Shown here: positions 24,701 through 41,357 of the stretch, one piece after another
Numbering within the stretch: the first letter of the stretch is position 1
Layout: each line of letters starts with the position of its first letter
Assembly (NCBI RefSeq): GCF_014529535.1
Contig: NW_023503340.1
Span: forward strand, 124,001-188,000
Length of the DNA stretch: 64,000 bases
DNA from: Bradysia coprophila
Lineage: Eukaryota > Arthropoda > Insecta > Diptera > Sciaridae
Reading direction: 5' to 3'
Notes under the pieces: generated by a model
The model's database searches: none
The model's input: only the letters and a program-made list of their open reading frames with translations
Told to the model about the DNA's origin: nothing
Position numbers and translations under genes: made by a program

Positions 24701-27700
24701 TCGTGCAGACGGACAGACGGACGGACGGACAGACGGACAGACGGACATTTTTTTTTCACTGATTTGGCATCTCTAGACAACCACAATAGGTTTCCCCTTA
24801 CTCAGGGAGTCCAATTCGACGTGTTACGGATGTATGCGTAAACGCATAAGACCCCAGTACTTCGTACGGGTCTAAAAAGGTCTTTCAGGCTCAATACCTA
24901 TCTGGACATACAAAGTAAAAATTTCTACAATATTTGTCTGATTCCAAAAAGGCGATTTTCAAAAGAATCCATCTCAGTGTTCTTATACACATGAAACCCA
25001 TGATCTGAACGGATAGAGTTTTTGCACGAGTCTGATTTCAAACTATAGCGGACCAAAGTATCTACTCTGTGTACGTTTGCTTCGCTAGTCGCTTAAGTTT
25101 CGACCAACGATATTTTATCGTAAATGAAACGGCATAAGGTCGAAAGTATTGAAAATGGAATAAATGTCGAAAGATCGCTAAAAAATCTAGTAGCGCACAC
25201 CTCAGACATTTTAACCCCGTAACTCAACAAAAGAAATGAAAAGCGACCGATGGTAATGTGTATTATTACCACATTCGACATTCGTTATAAAAAAACGACC
25301 CGCCTTTTTCTATAAACGAATTACCTGTTTTGATGATATTTTTGTATCTCTCGAGTACAATCGTAATTCCCAATTCGACGTACAAATTGGATCTAGCTTT
25401 TCCACTAGCGATTGTAGTGTATCGAATTGATTCGAAGGAAATTGATAAGCCAATGTTAAGTGCAAAGACTTTACGTGTGGTTCCAGAGATATTGCTGAAA
25501 AGATGTTGGAGAACTTTACGTAATACATTTTTTTTCTTCCTAAAGCAAATGTCACACACTTGTGAAAGCAAGGGGTTTCATTTCATACCCCTTCATGCAA
25601 AGCTCTTTTAAAGTTTATTTTACTTTAAAGAAAATAGTCACGATTCTACAGGATATAGTGATTGTATTCAATGTTGTTCAATGGACTGATATCGCAAAAG
25701 CTTATAATGTATGATAAATAATATGTAATAGATTATGCCTTGTTTTGTATCGTATTGTGATAATTTGCTGGTAATTTCAGTGCCGACAATTTTCATTTTT
25801 TGGGTGTAGTCTGAGTGTTTCTTTGATTAAGCGAGGAAACGAATCAAATCTGAGTGACTTTTCAAAACTGTTTGAACTTCTCTGTTTGCATATTTGGCTG
25901 GTAGTTCAGTCGGCCTGAAAGCTGCCCATGTAAAAATCTCACTTTTTAAGCTGTTCTCGTCACAAATTTCAAAGGAGAGAAATTAGAGAAATAAGAACAA
26001 CTTTGAAAGTAACCAGATGTGTAATTTGTTTACGCACAAGCATTAATAAAATGAATTTGGGAACCCATGAAGTCTGTACAAAATTTCTTCGCAAAAACGT
26101 ATTTTTTGTATGGTAATTTCGAAAAAAAAAGGAATTTCATTTACGTAATAAAGTTCAACAACAGTAAATGACACTATTTTGAAGAGAAAGATGCTTTCAG
26201 CAATTAACGTGCCAAATACCTAACAAGCTACACATTACCCCACTTACTAATCGGTTTGACAAAAGTATTTATCAATAAATAGTCGGCGGTCCGTTTAAGG
26301 ATTTAAGACCATTTCAGTTTCCCATCACCATTTGAATGGCTTGACATGAGCGTATGGGATCTAATTTTTCATATTATATATGTTTCGGAGTTCAAATAAG
26401 TGTGACGCTTTGTCTGATGACAGTTCGAGGGGGAAAATATCTACTTTCTCCTCTCTTGTTTTGACATGTGAGAAAATAGATGTTTTTTTCGCCGAACTGT
26501 CAACTTAGTTTTTGATTTGAAGAAGGGTCTAACAAATTGACATGTTCGTTTATCGAATAAAAACGGTGTATCACACTTCGCCCATAAGAAAAACGGTGAA
26601 AGAAAATAGGAGATTCTATCTCGAGCGATTCCTGGCATTTACGCTCTGGTCGCTTCGTTTTGTTGGAAATTCCTATATTCTTCCTTCGGTTAACAATTAA
26701 CTATTAAGCAATCTCCAACATAGGAAATCCCATTATTTTGTACACACAAACGTGAGCTATCTTTTCATGCAAACATTTTTGAACCATTAATTTCATCTAA
26801 TTTATTGTATCTTACATCTGTTGCTACGTGGTATGCATTGAGTATTTGACACTCCCCCACACCAAGGGAAACATGTTACAAGTGCATCTAACTGTTCGTA
26901 TGTATCACTGATTACTATCACCAAATAAATGAGAAGGACAGTATCAATAAAATGTTAATGTTTGGAAACAGCTGAATGAGAAATTAAATGTTCAGAATTT
27001 GGACGTACTTGATCCCGATACTTCTTTAACATACTGTAGAGCCAGGCGCTTCAAGTAGTTTGCATCATCATCGGTTACAAAAAATCCTATAAAATTGTGG
27101 CTGACATAGAGTTCCAGCGACATGTGTTGTTCGAGCTGAGAGCCTGCCAATTCCACAATGTCTTTCAGTGCCTTCGATAATTGAGGTGCGCATTCGTCGG
27201 GTGCCTTTAAATTGCAGATTGATAACACAATATTCAATAATGGCGTTTGATTCGAATTTAAATTGAATTTAAACCGACCTTAAAGAATGAGACCAGTGTT
27301 ATGTGTGGAATGTAATTGTGGGCTCCGTTCCAGCCGCATATGTTCTTTGTCTTATCCCAGAACTCTTCCAGTTGCTTCATGAACTTACCGGATGGACATA
27401 CATACAAAATATATTCTCTAGGCTCGCAGTCATCAATTGTAGCGTCGTTTACGTGAGCCAAAAGCCAATCAGACGCAAGTTGTACGCCTCTGTTTCCAGT
27501 CGCTGCAATTGCTTTTTCTCTAACAGAACATATTTGAAGATAAAGTGAGTGTCTCTGACAGCAAATGACGAGAGGACCTCGTGGAGAACAGGACTGACAA
27601 TGGTCGAAGGCGGATCTAATTTTTCATGCCAAGGGACAAGCACTTGTCGAAGATAGCGATGTCAAGTGATTCCCAAAGACCAAAGACACTAGGAAGTCAT

Positions 27701-28689
27701 GTGTTTCAAAAGTTATCTGAAGTGCCCTGACTGGGGCCTATCATGCTGGATAGGTTCCTGTTGGAAACTGGAAAGTTTAGGCGATTTATGAATGGGAGAA
27801 GAAACAGATGATTATTTGATGTGTGTGTCACAGTCTGGAAACAAACTATCCCAACCTAATAAATCTAAAGAGTGAACATCGAGGAGTATAAAGCGTTGTC
27901 GTGAAACAGCTTAGAAATGACGTCACGCTATAGTACGGAATTTGATCCCTGTCGTCACGCAACGACTAACAATATTTATGGTAACAATTTCTAATTTCGA
28001 TAAGCACCAAGACAACTTCATACCTGAGATGCATAAGACTTTCTCAGTTCCTAGTAATAAATCCTGCACCAATCTATAATTTTACCACTTGATCCTTATC
28101 TGGGCAACCATCAAAATCTTCGACTTTTTACTTGATCAATTTGATAGCTCTACAATTTTGCATGGCTTATACCACGGCGAACCGTCGTTGCACCAAATGA
28201 CTATAGTAATGAAAGTTTGGAAGTCACATCAAGCCATCAAAATTAGTAGGTCGTACAGTTCCCGTAACAGCTGCGGCTATCTTTCGAACGACACATATCT
28301 GATGGACATACTGCTACAAAACCGACGAATCAATTAGAAAACATTGATAAATGATAGACAGTCAGAATCGTCATATTTGCTGATCCTGTCTATCACTAAA
28401 TTGGGTGTGCGAGTCTGCAATCAATTCGAAAAGATTGCATGAATAAAAAATGACTTTTTTTCATGTATTTATTAGCTATGAATGAGTCCTGCGACAACTC
28501 CCCCCAAACACCTGACGTATATATCAAGTGTTATAAGACAAAATTGAAGAAAAATACGAATTTTAACCACTATACGTACGCTCGATGTTTACTGAAGCCC
28601 ATCTGCAATAGTATTGATAAAGCAGTTTGTTCTTTCGATATTCGGGACGGCGTCGAATTGTTTTTGCGTGGAGGTAGGCTTGTCGCCAT
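21744..28689 (-). CDS. UBASH3/STS-family ecdysteroid-phosphate phosphatase, complete
   Basis: This is a multidomain cytosolic phosphatase of the family that in vertebrates dephosphorylates tyrosine kinases and in insects includes ecdysteroid-22-phosphate hydrolase. Nine exons: 28580-28689, 27279-27519, 27009-27204, 25325-25494, 23098-23218, 22864-23034, 22371-22784, 22057-22299, 21744-21988. Summed CDS is 1911 nt, 636 aa plus stop, all phases consistent. Domains: UBA ([20 protein letters not shown], about residues 25-65). 2H phosphoesterase with both HxT motifs (His109-x-Thr111, His194-x-Thr196). SH3 ([12 protein letters not shown].. to [10 protein letters not shown], about 253-295). Histidine phosphatase with RHGERVD (His384) and [10 protein letters not shown] (His565). 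ATG 28689 begins [10 protein letters not shown], as in the fly orthologue (CG13604). Family firm; ecdysteroid substrate is inference. Confidence 0.95.
24060..24872 (-). mobile_element. AGCCCCGTACG-family element, copy 3 (subfamily 2, in phosphatase intron)
   Basis: It lies within intron 4 of the phosphatase gene. It ends ..CCCCAGTACTTCGTACGGG with a long GGACAGACGGACGG microsatellite (24708-24747). Its body matches the copy at 55600-56418 (CGGCAGCCATTTTGTTAGGAGACC, GTCATCCGATTTCCAT), which the other copies lack. The left boundary is uncertain. Confidence 0.6.
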
Positions 28690-30745
28690 TATTATTGTTA
28701 TTTTTCTATTTATTATTATCAAAACGTTTCACCAAGAAAATTTTCTTACATTCTACATATACATATACTGTCACAACACTGACGTACGCGGCATCCTTTG
28801 AGTGAAACAATGACAGAAGGTGACACAGGAGAGCGATTCAATATATGAACGATTTTTGGTGCTGCTGAACGAGCTCCTGAATCCGTTTCATATAACGATT
28901 TTATGCAATATTGATTGTATGAGAGGAGTCTAGTAGTCGACCTGCTTGTTTTGAACAATTTGTATATTGTTCCAAAACAATCCTATTAGTGAAAATAGCA
29001 ACGATTTCCACGTCTTTGACTTAATTTTCCTAAACTTTCTTTCTGACGCCTTAGATTTTTCTATTTTTGTGAAAACTAGGAGCAGATCGTGTACTTTGAA
29101 TGCAAAAGGACTTTGTGAAAGAAGCTTTTGGCAATTGTAAAAAATTTTCAAGCATTTTCTACACGATTTTTACTGATTTTCCTTTGATTTTATAACTTTC
29201 AAGGATTTTCTTTCATTTTCTGAAAAGTTTAAGGATTTTCTTAAGAGTGGATTTTCTTCCAAATCAAAAAGAATTTTCTTTGTTTATTGCTCCTCTCTTG
29301 AAAATGTAATTTTTCATAATTACCGTGGGCGAGAGGAAAATCGTCGCTGTGGGATTTTACTTGTACCGACACGTTTGCTCCTTCGTACTTGAATTCGTCC
29401 TCACGAAATGCCGGATCTGTAGCAAGAAGAGCTGAGACTAAAAAGATAGATCATTACTCTCACTTGGCAAGCCAATCTATTTTTATCCCAGTTGCCACTG
29501 AGATATCTGGTGTTTTCGGAAAATTGGGATTGGAATTGATCCAGAAAGTCTGAAGCAAAATCACGAAAAGCGTGCGACGTCGTACCTCATTCAACGAATT
29601 AGCGAATTTCGGATAATTATTAAATGAAAATTTATTCATCTCCTAACAGTTTAGATAAAAGGACCAACTATAATTAGGAAATCTTGACATTGTCCAGTTT
29701 TAGTACCACTCCCACTCATGCTTGAAGTGGATTAATAGATTTTCTTTTTGACTTCAAGGATTTTCTTTGACTTTCAAAGACTATCTTAAAATTTAAAGGT
29801 TTTTTAAGGGATTTTCAACGAATTTCTGGATATTCACAACAAAGGATTTTCCGGCGTTTGAATGTTCTTATTATGCTAACAAACTTTGCAGACTTTCCTC
29901 CCAATTCTTTAAAAAGACGAATGACCTCCCTAGTAGATAAGTAGTTCATTCTGTTGATCATTTTCCGATTTCAGATTGAATGGTTTAGTATTTGCCGCTT
30001 CGTCGAAAGTTCAGGCTGCTATTCAGAACAATACGTTACCCTCATTACAAACAAAATGTGAAATTCGACATATTGAGTCAATCAAAGTTATTTCTTTAAT
30101 TTTTCTTAACTTTTTGACAAAGAAATATCTTGAAAATTACATATTAATTGTCTAGAGAGTAGCACTAGGATGCTGTAAATAATTAATGAAGCTGTCGTTA
30201 AATGGTCATCGTTTCTAATCAAAGCTTCCGTTGAACTTTTTGCTGCGTCTTTAATTACAACTTACCAAAGCACCAAGCACATTAAAAGAATATTTGGTGT
30301 GTCAAAACAGCGCTCGATTACCATTACAGTAACGTCAGTAAAATTTAGACTTAAATTTGTTCCAGCTATTTTTCTGCTGGTGTTGTGATTAATACCAATA
30401 GTTATAATTACTGGTACTAATGGTATTAAATGAAGAGCGTTGTTTTGACACATCAAAATATTCTTTTCATGTGCTAGTTGCGTTGCAGCTTACTGAACCG
30501 TACTATGTATACATTTACGACATAAACTCTAATTATCCTTTAAAATTTGATTAATATTCGCTAAATCTTTGGTGCTCCAATTTTCTAGTGGATCTGGGGG
30601 TGACTCGGTTCGAAATTTGGATGAGTTGGCCGATCGTCCTCTTTTATGCTTTCTAGTTTCACCAGTTTCATCGGTCGGAGAAACTCTACAATATTTTTCC
30701 CGTTAATAGTCTATTTATCACCGCGCATCATTGACGTTACTGTAC
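28690..30745. other. Intergenic region upstream of the phosphatase gene
   Basis: No gene is supported. About 29130-29290 and 29740-29860 carry a degenerate minisatellite of the type AAGGATTTTCTTTGATTTTC, found again in complement at about 46490-46700. A ~200-bp hairpin lies at about 30272-30475. The presumed phosphatase promoter lies just above 28689 but shows no clear element. Confidence 0.6.
30272..30475. repeat. Palindromic MITE downstream of iav
   Basis: Inverted ends AGCACATTAAAAGAATATTT and complement, with GTGTCAAAACAGCGCT further in, enclose ~130 bp. There is no ORF and no certain target duplication. Confidence 0.55.
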
Positions 30746-35272
<4,527 letters not shown>

Positions 35273-35441
35273 TTTACAAATTTCTAATCTGGCTCTTACG
35301 ACCGAATCACTTTTAACATGAAATTGGGTGAGTACAAGTATGTTTGATCGATATTCATGTACTGTCTCGCCAACAACACCATCATCACTGTTGCAATGGA
35401 TATGTACACGAAGTATATATAAATCCAACCTCCTTCAACAA

Positions 35442-36815
35442 TAGGGCGTATCGAATTTTGCAAATTTTAAGGACCGCGATAGCCTGTGTGCGGAAAACGT
35501 AGATCATCGAAAACTGTGTCCGGGCATGTGGTTGATGGATCCAATGGAGCCATGGAAGAAGTCCCCCCGGGCGACTTTAAGTTTCCGAAGGTCATAATTC
35601 GGAAAGTTGAGAGTATTTTTGAAAACAATGTTCTAGCGGAATGTAGAGCTTTGAAAACTCTACAAAACTACCGAAGAAACCGATGGTCCAAAAGGTGTCA
35701 CTGCCAAGATTGCCTAACATCGAAAATGCGACCTTTTGGTTTTTGACTTATATTTCCTGAGAGACAAATGATTTTGTTTAGCCTGTGGTATGAGATGGTA
35801 GAGGAGGTCGAGCACTACCAGTACACTAGGCATGTCCCGATCGGATATACTCTTGAAATCACTTTTATAACATTTGTGAATGGAATTTTTAAGAGTGGCC
35901 ACGTCGCCCACGAAGCAAGTGCAGACACTGCAACCGGTACTGGTGAGTCGAGGATACCTTGGCCAGTAAGTATGCATAATATTCCATGACAGTAGCTGAA
36001 CTCTTTCACAAAATATTTGTTATTTCGATGTGGCACATGTGTATTGAAACACTTTATTACGAACTTCAATTTTTCGTAAATATATCGAAAAATATGTATA
36101 ATCTGTGTATTTGCAACGAAATCGACTTCTTACTACTATTCGTGGGTGAAATAGCTAATTAAATCGATTATTTCTCGTTTTTCTCATAAATTCAATTTAT
36201 TCAGATTTTGTAGTACAAAGTGTGCCACATCGAAATCACAGATATTTTGTGAAAGAGTTCAGGTACTGTCATGGAATATTACGCATACTTACTGGCCAAG
36301 GTATCCTCGACTCAACAGCACCGGTTGCAGTGTCTGCACTTGCTTCGTGGGCGACGTGGCCACTCTTAAAAATTCCAATTAAAAAGGTTAAAAAAGTGAT
36401 TTCAAGTGTATAATGGATCGGGGCATGCCTAGTGTACTGGAAGTGCTCGACCTCCTCTACCACCTCATACCACAGGCTAAAAAAATCATTTGTCTCTCAG
36501 GAAATATAAGTCAAAAACCAAAAGGTCACATTTTCGATGTTAGGCAATCTTGGCAATGGCACCTTTTGGACCATAGGTTTCTTCGGTAGATTTGTAGAGT
36601 TTTCAAAGCTCTACATCCCGCTAGAACATTGTTTTCAAAAATACTCTCAACTTTCCGAATTATGACCATCGGAAACTTAAAGCCGCCCGGGGGGACTTCT
36701 TCCATGGCTCCATCGGATTCATCAACCACATGCCCGGACACAGTTTTCGATGATATACGTTTTCCGCACACAGGCTATCGCGGTCCTTAAAATTTGCAAA
36801 ATTCGATACGCCCTA
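35442..36815. mobile_element. hAT-like foldback element, 8-bp duplication TTCAACAA
   Basis: The ends TAGGGCGTATCGAATTTTGC and its exact complement are flanked by TTCAACAA at 35434-35441 and 36816-36823, an exact 8-bp target-site duplication typical of hAT. Arms of ~595 bp (35442-36036, 36222-36815) surround a 185-bp spacer. Each arm carries the same short ORF (35486-35746 plus; 36526-36771 minus). The left end lies only 170 bp upstream of the chosen iav start codon, so it may affect iav 5' sequences. Confidence 0.88.
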
Positions 36816-37053
36816 TTCAACAATGTTTCGGTTTTTGTTAGTTTAAAGATTTAAGTTCCTTTCGACTATACAGATACATCCTACATGATAACTTAAAAAT
36901 TTGGACGCAGTTATTATATGCAGAATCTATGCTTAACGTGTGCAAGCAATCAGAACATTTATCTACCTAGGTGAAATAATAGCAGTGAAAAAGTGCTATT
37001 ATTTCGCCGTCGCGTGTATACATATGGTGTATACTAGTATACACATCAGACAA

Positions 37054-37476
37054 CAGAGTTGGATCGGTTATCCGAAAAACCGAAAATTTCGGTTCGGATT
37101 AAACCGAACCGAGAATTTCGGTTCGGATTGAACCGAACCGAAAACTTTGGTTTTGTCGAAAAACAATATGAAATGAAGGCAGACTCGTCAAAATTGATTG
37201 ATTTCATTATGAACTAACCAAAAAGAAGTAAATGGAGCAATTGCATGATACTTTCATTGAGAATTGAAAATCTCATAAGTTCTTGTCAAATTCGTTTTCT
37301 CACAAAAATCGCATGCAATTGCTCCATTTACTTCTTTTTGTTTAGTTCATAATGAAATTAATCAATTTTGACGAGTCTGCCTTCATTTCATATTGTTTTA
37401 CGACAAAACCAAAGTATTCGGTTCGGTTCTATCCGAACCGAAATTTTCGGTTTTTCGGATAACCAATCCAACTCTG
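37054..37476. mobile_element. 423-bp hAT-like MITE, duplication TCAGACAA
   Basis: The ends CAGAGTTGGATCGGTTATCC and CCAACTCTG are flanked by TCAGACAA at 37046-37053 and 37477-37484 (exact 8 bp). The arms pair over about 190 bp. Several CGGTTCGGWTNNAACCGAACCG palindromic units sit near each end, a subterminal repeat arrangement common in hAT elements. No ORF. Confidence 0.85.
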
Positions 37477-37643
37477 TCAGACAATTCTAGCGTATGTAAG
37501 TGAACCGCCTTTACCGTCTTCTCACGTGTGATCTCAAAATGTGTTCAACGACATGCCCAATTTTTTAAAAAATTCCACACTGTGCTTCGGTAGATAAAAT
37601 AGCGTATTCACCTCTGTCCAAATGTTTATTTAGACACTTGGGG

Positions 37644-38720
37644 TTATTCCCTTGACTGAAAGTCAAGGGTCTTATGCCAGAAAATACCCTAAAATGTTAG
37701 TAACCATACAGTGTATGGAAAATTATCAAAACTTTAAATGTTTGAAATATTTTTTTTTTGTCACGACGATAACTTGAGTAATTCTTAACCGATTTTGATG
37801 ATTTTTTTTTTAATCGACGAGGAATGAAATTCCTGAGGTTAAGTTCGAAGATGAGCCATGTCGGGATAAAGTTCTGGAAAACCAGAAAAAACATGATTTT
37901 ATTGATAATTTTAATTGTTGATAATTGTAATTGATAATACAGTGCTGATAATTGATATTTTGATAATTTAATGTGTTGTGATGATATTATTATATAAAAT
38001 GTAACTGTAATAACTGATAATTGGTAATAATAATATTGTTCCCTTGGCTGAAAGTCAAGGGTCTTACGCCAGAAAATGTTTGTAACCTAACAATGTATGA
38101 AATGTGAAGGAAAACGTAATTGTTTGTAGCCTATTTTTTTGTAATCACGATAACTTGATTAATTCATAACCGATTTTTATGATTTTTTTTTAATCGACGA
38201 GGAATGGGATTCCTGAGGTTAATTTCAAAGATGGGCCATGTCGGGATAAGGTTCTGGAAACTATTCCAGAAAAACAGGATTTTACTCTGTTGATAATTGA
38301 TAATACATGTTAATTGAAAATTAATATTGATAATTTAATGTGTTGTGACATTTTATGAAATGTTATGAGAAACGTAATTGTTTGTAATCTATTTGTCACG
38401 ACTTGAGATGGCTTGAGTCATTCTTAACCGATTTTAATAAAATTTGTTTTAATCGACGAGGAATGGAATTCAAAGATGGGCCATGTCGGGCCTAAGGATC
38501 TGAAAGCTATTCCAGAAAAATTCATTTTACGCTGCTTATAATTGATAATTGATAATTCCCTTCACTGAAATGTTTGTAACCACACAAAGATAGTTGGAAG
38601 ATAGGTCATGTGGGCCTAAGTATCTGGAAACTATTCCAGAAAAACCGGATTTTACTCTGTTGACAATTGATAATTTAATGTCTTATTCCCTTGACTGGCA
38701 GAAAATAGTGAAAAATTTTG
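37644..38720. repeat. Degenerate ~390-bp tandem repeat
   Basis: A unit opening with the self-complementary TTCCCTTGACTGAAAGTCAAGGG and CAGAAAAT recurs near 37645 and 38037, with decayed units after 38340 and 38560. Each includes TTAATCGACGAGGAATG and a stretch of (TGATAATTGA)n. Noncoding; possibly tails of a non-autonomous element. Confidence 0.6.
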
Positions 38721-38971
38721 GTTCCTAAAATTATACATCTGACATTTGGAAGGTTAAGTTCGACGATAAGCTATGTGTGATCAACGCTTCGGAAGTTACC
38801 CCAAAAAATAGAAATGCAATGTAATAAATGAACAATATCATTGATATTCGATTATTGGTATTTGATAATTGATAGTTGATTTTTATATTTGATAATTAAC
38901 AATCAGCATATATCTATACAGTGAGTATATAGTATTACAAAAGTCAAGCAATTCTAACATTAGGCAATTTC

Positions 38972-39345
38972 GACGAGTGTGAAGCTTACGGCCCAAGCGA
39001 AGCGAGGGTCGTAATTCACACGAGTTGCGGTATCATATTGCAATATTAGACAGCTCGGCCTTGCGAGAAGTTTGCGATTAGACCAAACCTAATATTAGAC
39101 AACTGACGAGTGTGAAGTTTGCGGCCCGAGCGAAGCGAGGGTCGTAATTCACACGAGTTTCGGTATCGTATTGCAATATTAGACAGCTCGGACAAGCGAG
39201 AAGTTTGCGATTAGACCAAACCTAATATTAGACAACTCTGACGAGTGTGAAGTTTGCGGCCCGAGCGAAGCGAGGGTCGTAATTCACACGAGTTGCGGTA
39301 TCGTATTGCAATATTAGACAGCTCGGACGAGCGAGCAGTTTGCGG
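38972..39345. repeat. ~134-bp tandem repeat, nearly three units
   Basis: Units start GACGAGTGTGAAG at 38972, 39105 and 39240. Each holds CCCGAGCGAAGCGAGGGTCG, AATTCACACGAGTT, and ATTGCAATATTAGACAGCTC. The CACACTCGT/ACGAGTGTG pairing gives each unit a hairpin. They are GC-richer than the surroundings and very alike, which suggests recent duplication. Confidence 0.75.
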
Positions 39346-41266
39346 CAAAGTATCAAGCAGAGTAATAGAAAAAAATAAAGCAGTTAATTTTGGCGGTGTC
39401 AAATGTCATTTTGATTTGGTAAGATTTTTACACTCGTAAAATTGCGATGAGAGCCAACGTATATTTGAAAAATATGCACGAACGTTCTTTCAATGAAAAT
39501 GTGATCACTGAAAAAGGCTTTAAAACACAATAGAATTTCATTGTGTCTTTATCGGATGCGCTTCTTTGTCACGTTGTAGACGATTAATCTGATATGAGAT
39601 GAAAAAATCAGTTAAAATAAATTAAGATATTTATAATAGTGTAATATAATTGGTTAATTATTTTGGAAAAATTATCAGTCAAGGGACCCGACCCGCCCAA
39701 CAGGTGGGACCTAGTACCATTCATAGTAGAGGTGAATAATCTACTGTTACAGTGAACCATAAATAAAATCGAATGTTTGTTGGTAGTCTATCGAATCTAT
39801 TACTTCATTTGAACTGAGTATTTTTTCAGGAGATTTATTTCGAATCTTGTTTGTTGAAACCTTTTTTATTCTTCGCCCTTACTAACTCTGTGCTCACGAA
39901 CTATTCATGTCTTTTGTTGCAACAGTTTGTTAAAAAATGTCGATGTTTATAGATGATGGAATTTGTTCCAGAAATGAGCGTTTGACTGGCGTTTTGAATG
40001 TTGTTTCTTCATTTCGTTTCATTTATTTCATCATAAAAATTTTTCTAGCTTCATAATAACCTGCGTAACTCTAGCTTGCATTTAACAACTTTACTTTAAA
40101 ACTCTAGAACACATATTAACCTCGTTCTAGATTTCTAGATTTTCTCCAGTGCTGTGACATTGACAGAGCATTGATTTTGTCAGTAATGGGAGTTGTTAAG
40201 TCCAAGTGAAGGCGTTATACATGGTTAAATATTTGCATTGCAATGAAAAGCGCATTAACCTGGCCTTGGCTAAATGTATACACAGTTCGCGAAAAGTGGC
40301 TGGAAAATGCTTGAAAAATTGGCAGAAGTAAAATTATTGAAAAATGGTGGCAGAGATGGTTATAAATGCAGATATAGATGCATGCGCCAAAGCCTCACTT
40401 CTCGTAATTCATGCACTCCGCTCGACGTGTTTATTGACCTTGGTCCACGTTGAAACATATTTTATGAAATGGAAAAATATTTTTCCTCACACCAATAATC
40501 TCTCGCAATAAATGTATTTGAAAGGGGTTGTCCATTCTGCACTAAAGAGACCAATCCGCTATTCAAACTATGGTTTAGAGCAGTTTTAGGTGGCGAAAAA
40601 TCAACTGAAAATTTTCGAACAGCGGTGCATTGGACCTTTCTCACCTCCACACTTCTTCTGACCTTTTTAGCATTTCGTACAAGGAATATTCCCTTCTACA
40701 AAATGTTAGAAAACCGTGGTTTCCTGAAGAAAAGGTGGATTCTTGAAGATTCGGAGACTACTCACCGCTTCTTCAGGAACTCACCGTCTCTTCAGGCAGT
40801 CGTCGTTTCTCGTGTCGTATTGTAGCAAAGTCAATTATTACTTTTTTCAAACACTTTTCAAGTTCCATTGTCGAGATAATGTCAGTTTTATACGCATGCG
40901 CAGCACATAACAGAATAATTTCCATCCATAAGTTTAGCCGATTACTTTTATTGTTACTGCACCATCAATTTGTATGCATATTACCGTATGCTGCATCTTG
41001 TCTGCTTAGCATTACATTTTTACTGTTCTGATGTTATTTGATTCCAGGTAAACGATTGGTTTCAAGAACAATTCGTACTAAGACTGTGAATGCATAAGGA
41101 GATACGTATGAATGGGTTCGAGTGACCTGTCGACGACAAAGACAAACTCAGTGAATTTAGATAAAACATTTTTTGTTTCCGTTTTTATTATTATTAAATG
41201 AGCGCTCAGTTGTTTTAGTCCTTAAGTTTTTGTTTGTTTTTTTTTACAAATTACACGTTTTACAAC

Positions 41267-41272
41267 TTTATT
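41267..41272 (-). promoter_or_regulatory. Nf-YC: Poly(A) signal AATAAA of Nf-YC
   Basis: TTTATT on the plus strand reads AATAAA on the minus strand, about 90 bp downstream of the Nf-YC stop codon. Confidence 0.45.
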
Positions 41273-41357
41273 CTTTGATTTACACGATTTACATGGAAAT
41301 TTCTTCCTTACTGAGTAAAAACGAATTCAATTTGGCTATGAGATCACTCCGCAAATG

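Larger units (their letters stand above)
35273..41357. other. Intergenic region between iav and Nf-YC
   Basis: Two hAT-like elements (35442-36815, 37054-37476), a degenerate repeat array (37644-38720) and a ~134-bp tandem repeat (38972-39345) lie here. From 39400 to 41350 I see no gene; about 40470-40680 contains another member of the short repeat family seen at 2030-2480 and 11440-11800. Confidence 0.7.
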
